From the NCBI GenBank assembly GCA_945919075.1, contig CAMEIX010000008.1:55942-119941 (forward strand): a stretch of DNA of 64,000 nt. Reading direction: 5' to 3'. This stretch comes from an uncultured Lachnospiraceae bacterium. Lineage in GTDB: Bacteria > Bacillota > Clostridia > Lachnospirales > Lachnospiraceae. The notes beneath the pieces are model-generated. The model did not search any database. It was given only the letters and a program-made list of their open reading frames with translations, and was not told the origin of the DNA. The stretch's first letter is position 1. Each line of letters starts with the position of its first letter. Of the stretch, positions 1 through 10,051 are shown in pieces. Both the position numbers and the translations under genes were made by a program.

Positions 1-227
1 AGCCTCTTTACCACTTCCAAAAGATTAGCTGATTCATTGAATGCCGGTACCAGTACCGAAACCATGGGCGTGGATGGAAGCGGCAGGGGATCTTTCCTTT
101 CTATGCGAAAATAATAAATCACACCCCCGACAATCCAAAGCAATCCCATGATAATCGGATACCAGAATACAATCAGCTCTATAATTCGAAAATGATTCAG
201 CACAAATTGAAATATGCTTTCCATCAT
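1..227 (-). CDS. Partial glycosyltransferase, N-terminal part (TM segment followed by GT2-like start)
   Basis: Own translation of the minus strand: MMESIFQFVLNHFRIIELIVFWYPIIMGLLWIVGGVIYYFRIERKDPLPLPSTPMVSVLVPAFNESANLLEVVKR..., with AAGGAG RBS upstream; runs off the window edge. 'VSVLVPAFNE' is a typical GT2 opening. Confidence 0.7.
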   Translation of the reverse strand, partial: MMESIFQFVLNHFRIIELIVFWYPIIMGLLWIVGGVIYYFRIERKDPLPLPSTPMVSVLVPAFNESANLLEVVKR

Positions 228-332
228 ACAGATAATATCTCCTTTTCGGTTTCTTAACTTTTATCGTCCAAAATTTGGTATTAATTAACCGGTCTGAAAG
301 TAAAATGGCTGTAAGATGTCTAGTGGCTGAAT

Positions 333-1211
333 CTATGATTGAAAGCCGGACAGTATTTCTTTTATCATTCTAATACCTTCTGATACATATTTGTTCTTAT
401 GTATTACCATATGAATATTTCGTGTAACGGTGATTCCCTCTATAGGTAAAATCACCATGATCCCTTCGTCACACTCCTTTTCGATTACTCTCTTGGAAAA
501 GACGGCAATGCCTCTTCCCCTTATGACTGCATTTTTGATAGCTTCGGTATTGGTACTGTAAAATGTCTTATTAAGCTGCAGTCCATACTCTTCGAAGATT
601 CTTTCTATCTGATTTCTTTCGGTACTTCCGCTTTCCCTGCTTATGTAGTTTTGGCCCCTTAACTTTTCCAAGGTTACTCTTTTCTCTCCGGCAAGCGGAT
701 GATTTTTGCCGCATACTACCACCAGTTCATCCCTGCATACCGGTGTGGTAGTAAGATCCTTACTCTCAATGATGCCTTCTACAATTCCCAAATCTACTTC
801 ATTACAAAGAACCGCCTTTTCAATGGCGGAAGAATTGGCAACCACTACCCGGATTTCGCAATCCGGCATTCGTTCCTCTGCCTCATCCAGAATATCGTTA
901 ATCAGGCAGGTCCCGACGGATACACTGCACCCGATACGAAGACTGGTCTTCTTTTTCGCCTGCCCGATTGCTTCCTCCATCTGATGAAAGGAATCCAGAA
1001 TATGACGGGAAAAAGAGAGCATAAGCTCCCCTTCCTTTGTCAGATATATTTTTTGTGAAAGTCTTTCAAACAATTTTACTCCGTAGTATTTCTCCAATTC
1101 CGAAACTGCCTGACTTACGGAGGGCTGCGAAATATGCATTTTCTTTGCTGCCATACTCATACTGCCCTCGTCTGCCACTGTGGTAAAAATTTTCAAATGT
1201 CGGATTGTCAT
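333..1211 (-). CDS. LysR family transcriptional regulator
   Basis: N-terminal HTH 'MTIRHLKIFTTVADEGSMSMAAKKMHISQPSVSQAVSELEKYYGVKLFER' and LysR substrate-binding domain. Confidence 0.95.
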   Translation of the reverse strand: MTIRHLKIFTTVADEGSMSMAAKKMHISQPSVSQAVSELEKYYGVKLFERLSQKIYLTKEGELMLSFSRHILDSFHQMEEAIGQAKKKTSLRIGCSVSVGTCLINDILDEAEERMPDCEIRVVVANSSAIEKAVLCNEVDLGIVEGIIESKDLTTTPVCRDELVVVCGKNHPLAGEKRVTLEKLRGQNYISRESGSTERNQIERIFEEYGLQLNKTFYSTNTEAIKNAVIRGRGIAVFSKRVIEKECDEGIMVILPIEGITVTRNIHMVIHKNKYVSEGIRMIKEILSGFQS

Positions 1212-1225
1212 GTTTTCCTCCTAAC

Positions 1226-1798
1226 CTACACTGCTCCCATAAGGGTATAAATAATGGTTCCCACTACACCACTGCCAAGAATAATGGTGATGGCATTCAT
1301 CTTGAATTTTCGCAGTAAAAAGAGTGCCACGGCAAAAATTCCAAGCTCTACTACTCTGATATTACTAAGCACCACTTCCTTAAGTTCTGTCTGAAACAGT
1401 CCCAGAACAAGAATGGAGGCACCTGCGGATGCTATCAGGGCAACCACCGCCGGTCTCATGGCTCCGAGAACTACCTGCACACCGTTTACACTGCGGTATT
1501 TATAATAAAAATGTGCTAAAATCAGGCAGATGCAGAAGGATGGAATAATACAGCCGATGGAACAGATTAGAACCCCCGGAACTCCCGCTAATCTCATTCC
1601 CACAAAGGTGGCAGAATTAATGGAGATTGGTCCCGGTGTCATCTCTGCCACGGTAATCAGGTCTGAAAATTCTTCCAATGTCATTAACCCGTAAATATTT
1701 ACGATTTGTTCCTGAATTAGTGGAATGGCGGCGTATCCGCCTCCCACGCTGAATAATCCTACTTGAATGAATGCAAAAAATAATTTCAATAATATCAT
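1226..1798 (-). CDS. Chromate transporter family protein (single-domain ChrA half)
   Basis: 'GLFSVGGGYAAIPLIQEQIV' and 'EMTPGPISINSATFVG' ChrA motifs; 190 aa. Confidence 0.9.
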   Translation of the reverse strand: MILLKLFFAFIQVGLFSVGGGYAAIPLIQEQIVNIYGLMTLEEFSDLITVAEMTPGPISINSATFVGMRLAGVPGVLICSIGCIIPSFCICLILAHFYYKYRSVNGVQVVLGAMRPAVVALIASAGASILVLGLFQTELKEVVLSNIRVVELGIFAVALFLLRKFKMNAITIILGSGVVGTIIYTLMGAV

Positions 1799-2371
1799 TT
1801 ATACCACCCTGCCTTTCTTTTTGCCAGCTAAAACCAAGTCGATTAAACCAATTCCCAGACAGGACAAAATCACGATCATGGCACTGACATCTAAAATATA
1901 GGTTGCAACGAATGCAATAATCATCATGGCAATATATAAAAATCTTCTGGTTTTTAGTACATTCCCTGCCAGGTTGATTACCACATCAAATATGACGGCT
2001 GCCACACCGGCTCTCATAACCTGGAGTGCTACGGAAATATAGGGGTTGGTGCGAAACTGTTCATAAAACAGGGATATGACGGAAATAATAATCATGGGAG
2101 GAAGAATGGTTCCCAGTATAGCCGTTAAGGATCCTACGATTCCGGCCATCCTGTATCCGATGATAACGGATGCATTTACCGGAAGCGGTCCCGGTGAGGA
2201 CTGGGTAATGGCAGTCACATCCAACATTTCATCCTCTTCAAACCATTTCAATTCATCCACAAATTTCTTTTTCATAAGGGAAACAATTACAAAACCGCCG
2301 CCAAAGGTACAGGCACTTAACACAAACATGGTCTTAAAAAGTTTTCCCAGTTTACTGTAATCTTTTTTCAT
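1799..2371 (-). CDS. Chromate transporter family protein (second half)
   Basis: 'ACTFGGGFVIVSLM', 'TQSSPGPLPVNASVIIGYR' ChrA motifs; directly abuts the 1226-1798 gene. Confidence 0.9.
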   Translation of the reverse strand: MKKDYSKLGKLFKTMFVLSACTFGGGFVIVSLMKKKFVDELKWFEEDEMLDVTAITQSSPGPLPVNASVIIGYRMAGIVGSLTAILGTILPPMIIISVISLFYEQFRTNPYISVALQVMRAGVAAVIFDVVINLAGNVLKTRRFLYIAMMIIAFVATYILDVSAMIVILSCLGIGLIDLVLAGKKKGRVV

Positions 2372-2457
2372 AACGGACTCCTTCGCTTCGCATTTCGTGT
2401 CTTCGGGATTTCAATCATCTCATCACCGAACAGGTATACATTAACACAATGCATAGT

Positions 2458-2474
2458 ATATGTAAAATACATAT
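2458..2474. promoter_or_regulatory. Candidate operator: inverted repeat ATATGTA-AAA-TACATAT
   Basis: Perfect 7+7 inverted repeat about 90 bp upstream of the chrA start, in the chrA/GH13 intergenic region. Confidence 0.4.
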
Positions 2475-2508
2475 GTTTTATATATCATATAACTATTTAC
2501 CTATAGAA

Positions 2509-2679
2509 AGCCATATCAGCAATACGTTCCACATCACGGTTCGTTACCCTCGTTTCCCATCAGTTTTATTTGCGAGGCATCGACGACGATAAAAGCGTTT
2601 GTCGTCTAATGCCTCACAAAAAATTCGGGTAACTTGGTCTCTCACCTATCGATGTGGACCATGTATTGCTGTTAAGGCT
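2509..2679 (+). other. Long imperfect hairpin with T-tail (possible structured RNA or MITE-like element)
   Basis: Nested arms read directly: CAGCAATAC/GTATTGCTG (2517-2525/2663-2671), TCCACATC/GATGTGGA (2528-2535/2651-2658), GTTACCC/GGGTAAC (2543-2549/2627-2633), GAGGCAT/ATGCCTC (2574-2580/2609-2615), GACGAC/GTCGTC; followed by GTCTTTTTTAC. Confidence 0.6.
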
Positions 2680-2780
2680 GTCTTTTTTACTATTTTCATC
2701 TTTTTCACGTAGGCATGGGAGAAAAAATGGATTATAATGAATGTACCGCGAAGAATCTTACAAAAAAGGAGACGGAATAT

Positions 2781-4337
2781 ATGACGAATAAACAACCTAA
2801 GTGGCTCGATGAGGCCATCTTCTATGAAATTTATCCCCAGTCCTTTTATGATACCAATGGGGATGGTATTGGCGATTTTAAGGGAATTATGGAAAAACTG
2901 GATTATATAAAGGAGCTTGGCTGCAATGCCATCTGGATGAATCCCTGCTTTGCCTCTCCCTTTGGGGATGCCGGATATGATGTTTCCGACTATTATCTGG
3001 CTGCTCCCCGCTACGGAACCAATGATGACTTAAAACAACTTTTTGAAGAAGTACATAAACGTGACATGCACATCCTTTTGGACCTGGTTCCCGGGCATAC
3101 CTCCGTGGAACATCCATGGTTCAAGGAATCCATGAAAGCAGCCAAAAATGCATTCACCGACCGCTATGTCTGGACGGATTCTATTTGGGAAGAGCCCCGG
3201 GGAATGGGTTGCATCCGCGGTATTTCCGACCGTGACGGTTCCTGTGCCGTAAACTTCTTTTCGCACCAGCCGGCATTGAATTATGGCTTTTATGAACCCG
3301 ATCCTGAGAAGAAATGGCAGCAGTCCATGGAAGATGCAGGTCCTCTGGCAACTTTAGAAGAATTAAAAAACATCATGCGTTTCTGGCTTACTATGGGCTG
3401 TGACGGTTTTCGCGTAGATATGGCCGGTTCTTTGGTGAAACATGACCCGGACAGCAAAGGAACCATTCGTCTCTGGCAGAATGTGCGGGAATTTTTAGAC
3501 AAAGAATTTCCTGACGCTGCCATGATATCCGAATGGGGAGAGCCGGATAAATCCTTAGAGGGCGGCTTTCATATGGATTTTCTGCTTCATTTCGGTCCCT
3601 CCCACTATAATGACCTCTTCCGTTGTGAAAACCCTTATTTTGCTTCCAACGAAAAAGGGGATGTTTCAAAGTTTGTGGATAAATATATAGAGAATTATGA
3701 AAAAGCAGGCAGGAAAGGGCTTATCTGTATTCCTTCCGGAAATCATGATATGGATCGCCTTGCCCGCAATATCAAGGGCGATAATTTAAAGATTGCATTT
3801 GCTTTTCTCCTCTCCATGCCGGGTGCTCCTTTTATTTATTATGGTGACGAAATCGGTATGCGCTATGTGGAAGGACTCACCTCGGTAGAAGGTGGCTACG
3901 GAAGAACCGGTTCCCGGTCCCCCATGCAATGGGACCATTCCCCCAATGCCGGATTCAGCACTGCCCCGGCAGAAAAGCTGTATATTCCCTTGGACGAAAG
4001 AGATGACCGTCCCACCGTGGAATCCCAGATGGCCGACGAAAACTCTCTTTATCAGGAAATCAAACGCCTCATAAGCATTCGTAAAAACCATAAAGCCTTA
4101 CAAAACCGGGGAGAAATCCAATTTGTATATGCAAAAGAAAATACGTATCCTTTTGTATACCTTAGAAGTGATGAAGAAGAAAAGATTCTGGTTATCTTAA
4201 ATCCGTCTGACCGGGAAGTATCCTTTGCATGTAATTATGTTCCAAAAGAAATGATTTATTCTTTCGGCGGCAATATCCTTGTCTCGGATGGAAAGGTAAC
4301 CGTTCCCGCATGCTTCGCCGGATATTATATAGTCTGA
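2781..4337 (+). CDS. GH13 family alpha-glucosidase / alpha-amylase
   Basis: 'AIFYEIYPQSFYDTNGDGIGDFKGIMEKLDYIKELGCNAIWMNPCF', 'DGFRVDMAGS', 'SGNHDMDRLA'. ORF opens at 2715 but AAAGGAG + ATG at 2781 is the better start. Confidence 0.93.
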   Translation: MTNKQPKWLDEAIFYEIYPQSFYDTNGDGIGDFKGIMEKLDYIKELGCNAIWMNPCFASPFGDAGYDVSDYYLAAPRYGTNDDLKQLFEEVHKRDMHILLDLVPGHTSVEHPWFKESMKAAKNAFTDRYVWTDSIWEEPRGMGCIRGISDRDGSCAVNFFSHQPALNYGFYEPDPEKKWQQSMEDAGPLATLEELKNIMRFWLTMGCDGFRVDMAGSLVKHDPDSKGTIRLWQNVREFLDKEFPDAAMISEWGEPDKSLEGGFHMDFLLHFGPSHYNDLFRCENPYFASNEKGDVSKFVDKYIENYEKAGRKGLICIPSGNHDMDRLARNIKGDNLKIAFAFLLSMPGAPFIYYGDEIGMRYVEGLTSVEGGYGRTGSRSPMQWDHSPNAGFSTAPAEKLYIPLDERDDRPTVESQMADENSLYQEIKRLISIRKNHKALQNRGEIQFVYAKENTYPFVYLRSDEEEKILVILNPSDREVSFACNYVPKEMIYSFGGNILVSDGKVTVPACFAGYYIV

Positions 4338-4365
4338 GCCCTATTTTAGAGATGTAGCAATGAGA

Positions 4366-4394
4366 AGCCATAACAGCAAAACACTGTTATGGCT
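4366..4394. terminator. Hairpin between convergent genes (bidirectional terminator)
   Basis: AGCCATAACAG-N7-CTGTTATGGCT then TT. Confidence 0.65.
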
Positions 4395-4401
4395 TTCCAT
4401 T

Positions 4402-5598
4402 TTACATATTCAGAGCAATAGCTCTTTTATACAATTCTTTAATATCCTCTATGGAGGAACTTCTGGGATTAACCGCTATATTTCCGCTCTTGCAAGCATC
4501 CTCTGCCATGGGTTCTATGAACTTCATCAGTTCCTCTTCTGTAGTATTTTCCCTACCTTTCACCGTGCGGACGGCTTCGGTAACATTTTCCGGAATTCCG
4601 ATATCTGCAAGCAGCTCCCGGATTGCATCGACTAACATAAGAGGAGTAAAATTGTCCGACGTCTTCTTTATGGGGCTGATAGCATTGTAAATTTTCAGAT
4701 ATTTGCCACAATCTGTAAGTGCATTGTAGCGGACAATTTCAGGAAGAAGTGATGCATTTGCCACACCATGGGCCACGTTGAAATAAGCACTGACAGGATG
4801 ACTCATGGCATGCACATTTCCCAGCCTTGCATAGGAAAAGGCAATCCCGGCAAACAAAGATCCGGTCAACATATTCTCCGCCGCTTCTATATCGTTCCTG
4901 TTCGCCACATAACGCCGGATTGAAGAACCGATTAATTCCATGGCCTTTTCACTCATTGCCTCTGAAAAAGGTGTGGCTGCCAGAGAAACGTATGCTTCCT
5001 CGGCATGAATAAATGCATCCATACCGCATGCAGCTGCAACAAATGCCGGCACCGTAGTAATCAGTTCCGGGTCCAGAATCGCATAATCCGGTAAAAGGTC
5101 GTAACTGAACACGGTCAGTTTGTAATTTCTTTCATGGTCGGTAATTACGGAAAAAGCGGTCACTTCCGAACCCGTTCCTGCTGTGGTGGGAATGGCTATC
5201 ATAGGAATAATTTTTCCGGGCACTTTATGGGCCCCTTCATATTCCGTTATACTTCCTCCGTATTTTGCCACTACAGCCACTGCTTTTGCTACATCCATGG
5301 GCGAACCACCGCCCAATGCAACAATAAAATCTGCACCCGACTCCCGGTATGCTTTTGTCGCTTTATCTACAGTCTCCACAGAGGGGTTTTCCTCTATATC
5401 GGTAAAATAATCTGCCTTGATACCGGCTTCTTCCAGATTGGTAATTGCGCGGTCTACCACCCCGTGCCGGTACAGACTGGGACCGGAAATCAGAAAAGCA
5501 TGCTTTCCGCCAAGCTCTTTTGCCGCTTCCGAAAGTTTTGAAAAAACACCACAGCCCACCATAATTTTCTGTGGAATGGAAAAAGTATATTGCCTCAT
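4402..5598 (-). CDS. Iron-containing alcohol dehydrogenase
   Basis: 'GGGSPMDVAKAVAVVAKYGG', 'IPTTAGTGSEVTAFSVI', Fe-ADH His ligands in 'HAMSHPVSAYFNVAHGVANA'. Confidence 0.93.
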   Translation of the reverse strand: MRQYTFSIPQKIMVGCGVFSKLSEAAKELGGKHAFLISGPSLYRHGVVDRAITNLEEAGIKADYFTDIEENPSVETVDKATKAYRESGADFIVALGGGSPMDVAKAVAVVAKYGGSITEYEGAHKVPGKIIPMIAIPTTAGTGSEVTAFSVITDHERNYKLTVFSYDLLPDYAILDPELITTVPAFVAAACGMDAFIHAEEAYVSLAATPFSEAMSEKAMELIGSSIRRYVANRNDIEAAENMLTGSLFAGIAFSYARLGNVHAMSHPVSAYFNVAHGVANASLLPEIVRYNALTDCGKYLKIYNAISPIKKTSDNFTPLMLVDAIRELLADIGIPENVTEAVRTVKGRENTTEEELMKFIEPMAEDACKSGNIAVNPRSSSIEDIKELYKRAIALNM

Positions 5599-5618
5599 GA
5601 CTATCCTCCGGTCAAAAT

Positions 5619-6836
5619 TTATTTGCTTAAGGAAAGAACGGTTTCCTTAATAATTTCGAATGCCTTGTCACATTCTTTCTCTGACACAATAAGGGGCGGT
5701 ACCATACGAATGACATGGGCTCCGATTGCCGTAATAAGCAGTTTTCTGTCCAGACATCCATGTTTTACATCCACGCCACTAATGCTGTCATCAAATTCCA
5801 CACCTACCAAAAGTCCCTGATGTCTGACTTCCTTGATATGGGGCAGGGTATTTAATTTCTCACAAAAATAATCTCCCATTTTCTTTGCATTTCCGGCAAG
5901 ATCCCGATCCAAAAGTTCTCCTACTTCTGCCAATGCTGCAGCGCAGGATACGGGATGTCCGCCAAAGGTAGTTCCATGGGAACCGGCCGAAAATGCCTTA
6001 GCTACCTCATTGGTTGCACAAATAGCCCCGATTGGCATACCACCGCCCAAGCCTTTTGCCATGGACACGATATCCGGTTTCACGCCGTAATTCATATAGG
6101 ACATAACAGCACCGGTTCTGCACCATCCGGTCTGTACCTCATCCAAAAGGAGTAACATGCCCTTTTCATCACAAAATTCCCGCAGTCCTTTCATAAATTC
6201 CATAGTTGCCGGATGTACGCCACCCTCACCCTGTACGGGTTCAATCATAATGGCAATGGTATTTTCGGTACAGGCGTTTTTAAAAGCCTCAAGGTCATTA
6301 TAGGGTGCATAAGAAAAACCATAGGTCATGGGACCGAAACCTACCTGACATCCGTTTCCCGGCTGACCGGTTGCAGACATGGCCCCGAAGGTTCTTCCAT
6401 GGAATCCCATTTTAGCGGTTACAATGTGGTATTTATTGGGACCATATGTCTCAATACCATACTTTCTTGCCATCTTTATCATGGCCTCATTTGCCTCGGT
6501 ACCGGAGTTCTGATAAAAGATTTTGTCCATACCGAGTGTCGTGCAGACTTTTTCTGCAAGCAGCGCCTGGGGAATGGTATAGGGATAGTTAAAGGTATGC
6601 ATGACGTCATCCACCTGGTCGTGAACCGCAGCTACTACCTTGGGATTTCGGTTACCGGCATTATTGACGGCAATTCCTGCATAGAAATCCAGATAAGGTG
6701 TACCTTCCTCATCATACAAATACATCCCTTCTGCCGTTTCTGCCAGAAAATCAAAACGCTCATAAGTTTCAATCATATATTTGCTTACTTTGTCTTTAAT
6801 ATCCTGTTTCGTAAGCCCCGTATCTTTTAATTTCAT
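5619..6836 (-). CDS. Class III aminotransferase (PLP dependent)
   Basis: 'GTEANEAMIKMARKYG', 'LLLLDEVQTGWCRTG', 'AKGLGGGMPIGA', 'GTTFGGHPVSCAAA'. AGGAGGA RBS supports ATG at 6836 rather than 6941. Confidence 0.93.
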   Translation of the reverse strand: MKLKDTGLTKQDIKDKVSKYMIETYERFDFLAETAEGMYLYDEEGTPYLDFYAGIAVNNAGNRNPKVVAAVHDQVDDVMHTFNYPYTIPQALLAEKVCTTLGMDKIFYQNSGTEANEAMIKMARKYGIETYGPNKYHIVTAKMGFHGRTFGAMSATGQPGNGCQVGFGPMTYGFSYAPYNDLEAFKNACTENTIAIMIEPVQGEGGVHPATMEFMKGLREFCDEKGMLLLLDEVQTGWCRTGAVMSYMNYGVKPDIVSMAKGLGGGMPIGAICATNEVAKAFSAGSHGTTFGGHPVSCAAALAEVGELLDRDLAGNAKKMGDYFCEKLNTLPHIKEVRHQGLLVGVEFDDSISGVDVKHGCLDRKLLITAIGAHVIRMVPPLIVSEKECDKAFEIIKETVLSLSK

Positions 6837-6879
6837 AATAGTCTTCCTCCTGACTGTTCCTGTCACATTTATTTTGAAA

Positions 6880-7545
6880 TCACTTATTTTTGGGGATTCG
6901 ATCGGGTGTAATGAGCCCTTTAATAACCAGATAATGTTCAATAACCTTTACGCATTCCTCAATACCTACTTTTTCACTGTTTAACGTCATATCATAGTTC
7001 ACGGGATTGGTCCAATAATTGCCATGGGTATAATACTTATAATAATCCGCCCGGAATTTATCGGTCTGTTCAATGGTTTTATTCGCCACTTCCTCTGTTA
7101 CACCCATATGTTCTATGGTCCGCTGCACACAGAAACTTCTGGGTGCTTCAATGTACACACTGACTACATTGGGTCTTCCCCTAAGGACATAATCGGCACA
7201 CTTTCCCACAATAACGCAGGATTCCGTGTCTGCCAGATTATTGATAATCTGACTTTGAAACTCAAACAGTTTATCATCGGATTTAAATTTCTCATTCCGT
7301 GCAATATAGCTTTTTGCCCTGGGCAATCCCTTTAGGAAGCTGGAAAAACCGGAGATTCTCATCTTCTCATTTACTTCCTGAAATATTTTTTCATCCAGAC
7401 CACTCATCTGGCTGGCCAGGGTCAGGATACGGTTTTCATAACAATGAATCCCAAGATCTGCTGCCAGTTTTGATGCAATTTCCTTACCGCCGGTACCAAA
7501 ACCTCTGGCAAATGTAACCACAAAATTATCCATACTTTTTACCAA
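6880..7545 (-). CDS. Cytidylate kinase-like family protein
   Basis: 'VVTFARGFGTGGKEIASKLAADLGIHCYENRIL', 'CVIVGKCADYVLRGRPNVVSVYIEAP'. Confidence 0.85.
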   Translation of the reverse strand: MVKSMDNFVVTFARGFGTGGKEIASKLAADLGIHCYENRILTLASQMSGLDEKIFQEVNEKMRISGFSSFLKGLPRAKSYIARNEKFKSDDKLFEFQSQIINNLADTESCVIVGKCADYVLRGRPNVVSVYIEAPRSFCVQRTIEHMGVTEEVANKTIEQTDKFRADYYKYYTHGNYWTNPVNYDMTLNSEKVGIEECVKVIEHYLVIKGLITPDRIPKNK

Positions 7546-7560
7546 ACCTTTCCTTCCGTT

Positions 7561-8301
7561 TTATCCCGCCAGATACCGTTTCAAAAATTCCTTGGTCCGG
7601 GGATTCTTAGGATTTGTAAATAACTCTGCGGGTGGGGCATCTTCTGCCACATAACCCTGATCCATAAAAATGGTTCTTGTAGACACATCTCTGGCAAAAG
7701 CCATCTCATGGGTCACAATAATCATGGTAAGTCCCGTGGTTGCCAGATCCTTCATAACCTTCAAAACTTCGCCAACCATTTCGGGGTCCAGTGCGGAAGT
7801 CGGTTCATCAAAAAGTAACACCTCCGGATTCATACAAAGGCTTCTGGCAATTGCCACTCTTTGCTTTTGTCCACCGGACAGCATGGAGGGTTTGGCATGG
7901 ATATAAGGTGCCATGCCAACCTCCTTTAAGTGCTGAATCGCCCGGTCATAGGCCTCCGATTTGGACAGATGAAGTACCTTTCTGGTACAAAGCATGCAAT
8001 TTTCCAATACCGTCAGATTATTAAACAGGTTGAAGGACTGGAACACCATACCCACCTTGGAACGGTATTCATTAATCTCCCGCTGTACATCACGGATTTC
8101 TTTCCCATGATACATAATCTTTCCGCTGGTCTGTCTCTCCAGTTTATTGATGCAGCGTAAAAGAGTGGATTTACCGGAGCCGGATGACCCTACAATGCAG
8201 ATAACCTCACCCGGCTTTACCTCAATATCAATTTTTCTTAATACCTGATGGTCCCCAAAGGATTTGCTGAGGTCTTCAATGGAAATAATTGCTTCACTCA
8301 T
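7561..8301 (-). CDS. Amino acid ABC transporter ATP-binding protein
   Basis: Walker A '[18 protein letters not shown]', signature '[15 protein letters not shown]', Walker B '[14 protein letters not shown]'. Confidence 0.97.
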   Translation of the reverse strand: MSEAIISIEDLSKSFGDHQVLRKIDIEVKPGEVICIVGSSGSGKSTLLRCINKLERQTSGKIMYHGKEIRDVQREINEYRSKVGMVFQSFNLFNNLTVLENCMLCTRKVLHLSKSEAYDRAIQHLKEVGMAPYIHAKPSMLSGGQKQRVAIARSLCMNPEVLLFDEPTSALDPEMVGEVLKVMKDLATTGLTMIIVTHEMAFARDVSTRTIFMDQGYVAEDAPPAELFTNPKNPRTKEFLKRYLAG

Positions 8302-8313
8302 ATGCGCTACCTC

Positions 8314-9093
8314 CTACTGCTTATCTTCCATAAATTCTACCGCCAGGGCATAATCATTTTTGCCCTTAATCCTCTTTTCGAGGTAGATAAAGATACGGTT
8401 GAATACAAAACATAGAACAAAGTAAATTGCTGCTATGACCAGATAGGATTCAAAATATTTATAATAGTTTCCACCTACTGTTTTAGCTGCCATAAACAAT
8501 TCCTGTACGGCAATCACGTTTAACACAGAGGTCATCTTCAGATTGGTAAGGAAGGTGTTCGCCATTTCGGGAATAATATTTTTAAAGGCCTGCGGAAGCA
8601 CAATGTAAAGCATGGTCTTGAATGGTGACATTCCCATTGCCCAGGCGCCTTCCCTCTGTCCAATTTCAATAGAGCCGATGCCGCCTCTTACGGTCTCTGC
8701 CATGTATGCTCCTGTGTTAAGTACGGTACACAGGATACCGGCTACACTCGGCGACAGGGAAATACCTGCCGTCTTTAAGCCATAATAAATAATCATGGCC
8801 TGCACGATCATGGGGGTGTCACGGAAAACCTCCACATAGACAGCCGCAATCGCTTTCACAACTCTAAGCAGAATCTTTTTTAACAGATGATCACCGGCAT
8901 TGATTTTACCATCCTGAATCAGACCGATTATGTAACCCAGCACAAAGCCTATTATGGTACCGATGATTGCTATATATAGTGTAATCAGGGTTCCCTGCAG
9001 GAACATTTTGGAATATTTCCGTGCCAGAAATACCGTCCATCCCAGGGAACTTGTCGGGGTCTCTCCCGCAGTCAGTAAAATTCCCATATGCAT
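8314..9093 (-). CDS. Amino acid ABC transporter permease (HisMQ type)
   Basis: 'AYMAETVRGGIGSIEIGQREGAWAMGMSPFKTMLYIVLPQAFKNIIPEMAN'. Confidence 0.95.
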   Translation of the reverse strand: MHMGILLTAGETPTSSLGWTVFLARKYSKMFLQGTLITLYIAIIGTIIGFVLGYIIGLIQDGKINAGDHLLKKILLRVVKAIAAVYVEVFRDTPMIVQAMIIYYGLKTAGISLSPSVAGILCTVLNTGAYMAETVRGGIGSIEIGQREGAWAMGMSPFKTMLYIVLPQAFKNIIPEMANTFLTNLKMTSVLNVIAVQELFMAAKTVGGNYYKYFESYLVIAAIYFVLCFVFNRIFIYLEKRIKGKNDYALAVEFMEDKQ

Positions 9094-9141
9094 CCTTTCC
9101 CGATATTGCTCACATTTATGCTTCGCAAATATGTTTCTGTA

Positions 9142-10014
9142 TTAGTTTGCTGCCGGCTGCTGTGTCAGTACTTTGTTCATCAGTTCATCCATTGCAGCCT
9201 TATCATTCCAGCCGATTGCGTCCATAGCGCCCTGAATGGCATCCCGAAGTTCTGTGTCATCTTTTCTGGTTGCAATACATACATTTACCATTTCATCATC
9301 TCCGGTAAAGGTATCAGAAGGATCCAGTTCAATAATCACAAGACCTTCGTTAGTAAGTGCTGCGGACTTTGCGGTAGGCAGATCCACGATGCAGACATCA
9401 GCCACATCATTCATAATTGCCATGAAACACTCGGAAGTGGTTTCGTAATTAGTACCGGTAACCGCACCATCTACCTGATCCAGAAGGGGAATCCAACCGG
9501 TTCCAAGCTGTGTGGTAAGTCTGCATCCGGTACCCTTAAGTTCGGAAAGCCCCTTCACGTTTTCATAAGCGCTGCCTTTTTTTACAACGATACAGTTATC
9601 TCTGTAGTAATAGGGCTCCGTAAAGGAATATGCTTTTTCTCTTTCTGAGGTACGGCCCATACCGGCAATGATACAGTCATAATCCCCGGCATCCATGGAA
9701 ATACCGATTGAGGACCATTCCACTTTATGTATCTCCAAATCGTAACCCAGCTGGTCTGCAATCTTCTGTGCTACTGCCACATCATATCCGTATGCGTAGA
9801 AATCGGAACCATCAATTTTGACTGCTGCTGTTCCGTCCGGTGTAGTCGGCGCATCCTGTGTCCAGTTAAAAGGTGCATATGCACATTCCATACCTACTCT
9901 CAAAACCTTTTTCTCACTTGATTCCTTTTTGCCGCATCCGGTAAATGCCGTTGCTGCCATGGTAACGGAAAGTACAGCCAGTGCCAGTTTTCTTTTCAGT
10001 GATAATTTTTTCAT
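9142..10014 (-). CDS. Amino acid ABC transporter substrate-binding lipoprotein
   Basis: Lipobox 'MAATAFTGCGKK'; SBP_bac_3-type sequence. AAAGGAGGA RBS supports ATG at 10014 rather than 10170. Confidence 0.92.
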   Translation of the reverse strand: MKKLSLKRKLALAVLSVTMAATAFTGCGKKESSEKKVLRVGMECAYAPFNWTQDAPTTPDGTAAVKIDGSDFYAYGYDVAVAQKIADQLGYDLEIHKVEWSSIGISMDAGDYDCIIAGMGRTSEREKAYSFTEPYYYRDNCIVVKKGSAYENVKGLSELKGTGCRLTTQLGTGWIPLLDQVDGAVTGTNYETTSECFMAIMNDVADVCIVDLPTAKSAALTNEGLVIIELDPSDTFTGDDEMVNVCIATRKDDTELRDAIQGAMDAIGWNDKAAMDELMNKVLTQQPAAN

Positions 10015-10051
10015 AATTTTGTCCTCCTTTTTTGTGTGAACGTCGCAAAAA

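Noticed and set aside
699-1058. Plus-strand ORFs inside the LysR gene
   Set aside because: Fully antisense to a clear LysR reading frame, no RBS or recognisable domain.
6213-6830. 205-aa plus-strand ORF
   Set aside because: Antisense to the class III aminotransferase; no start signal or domain.
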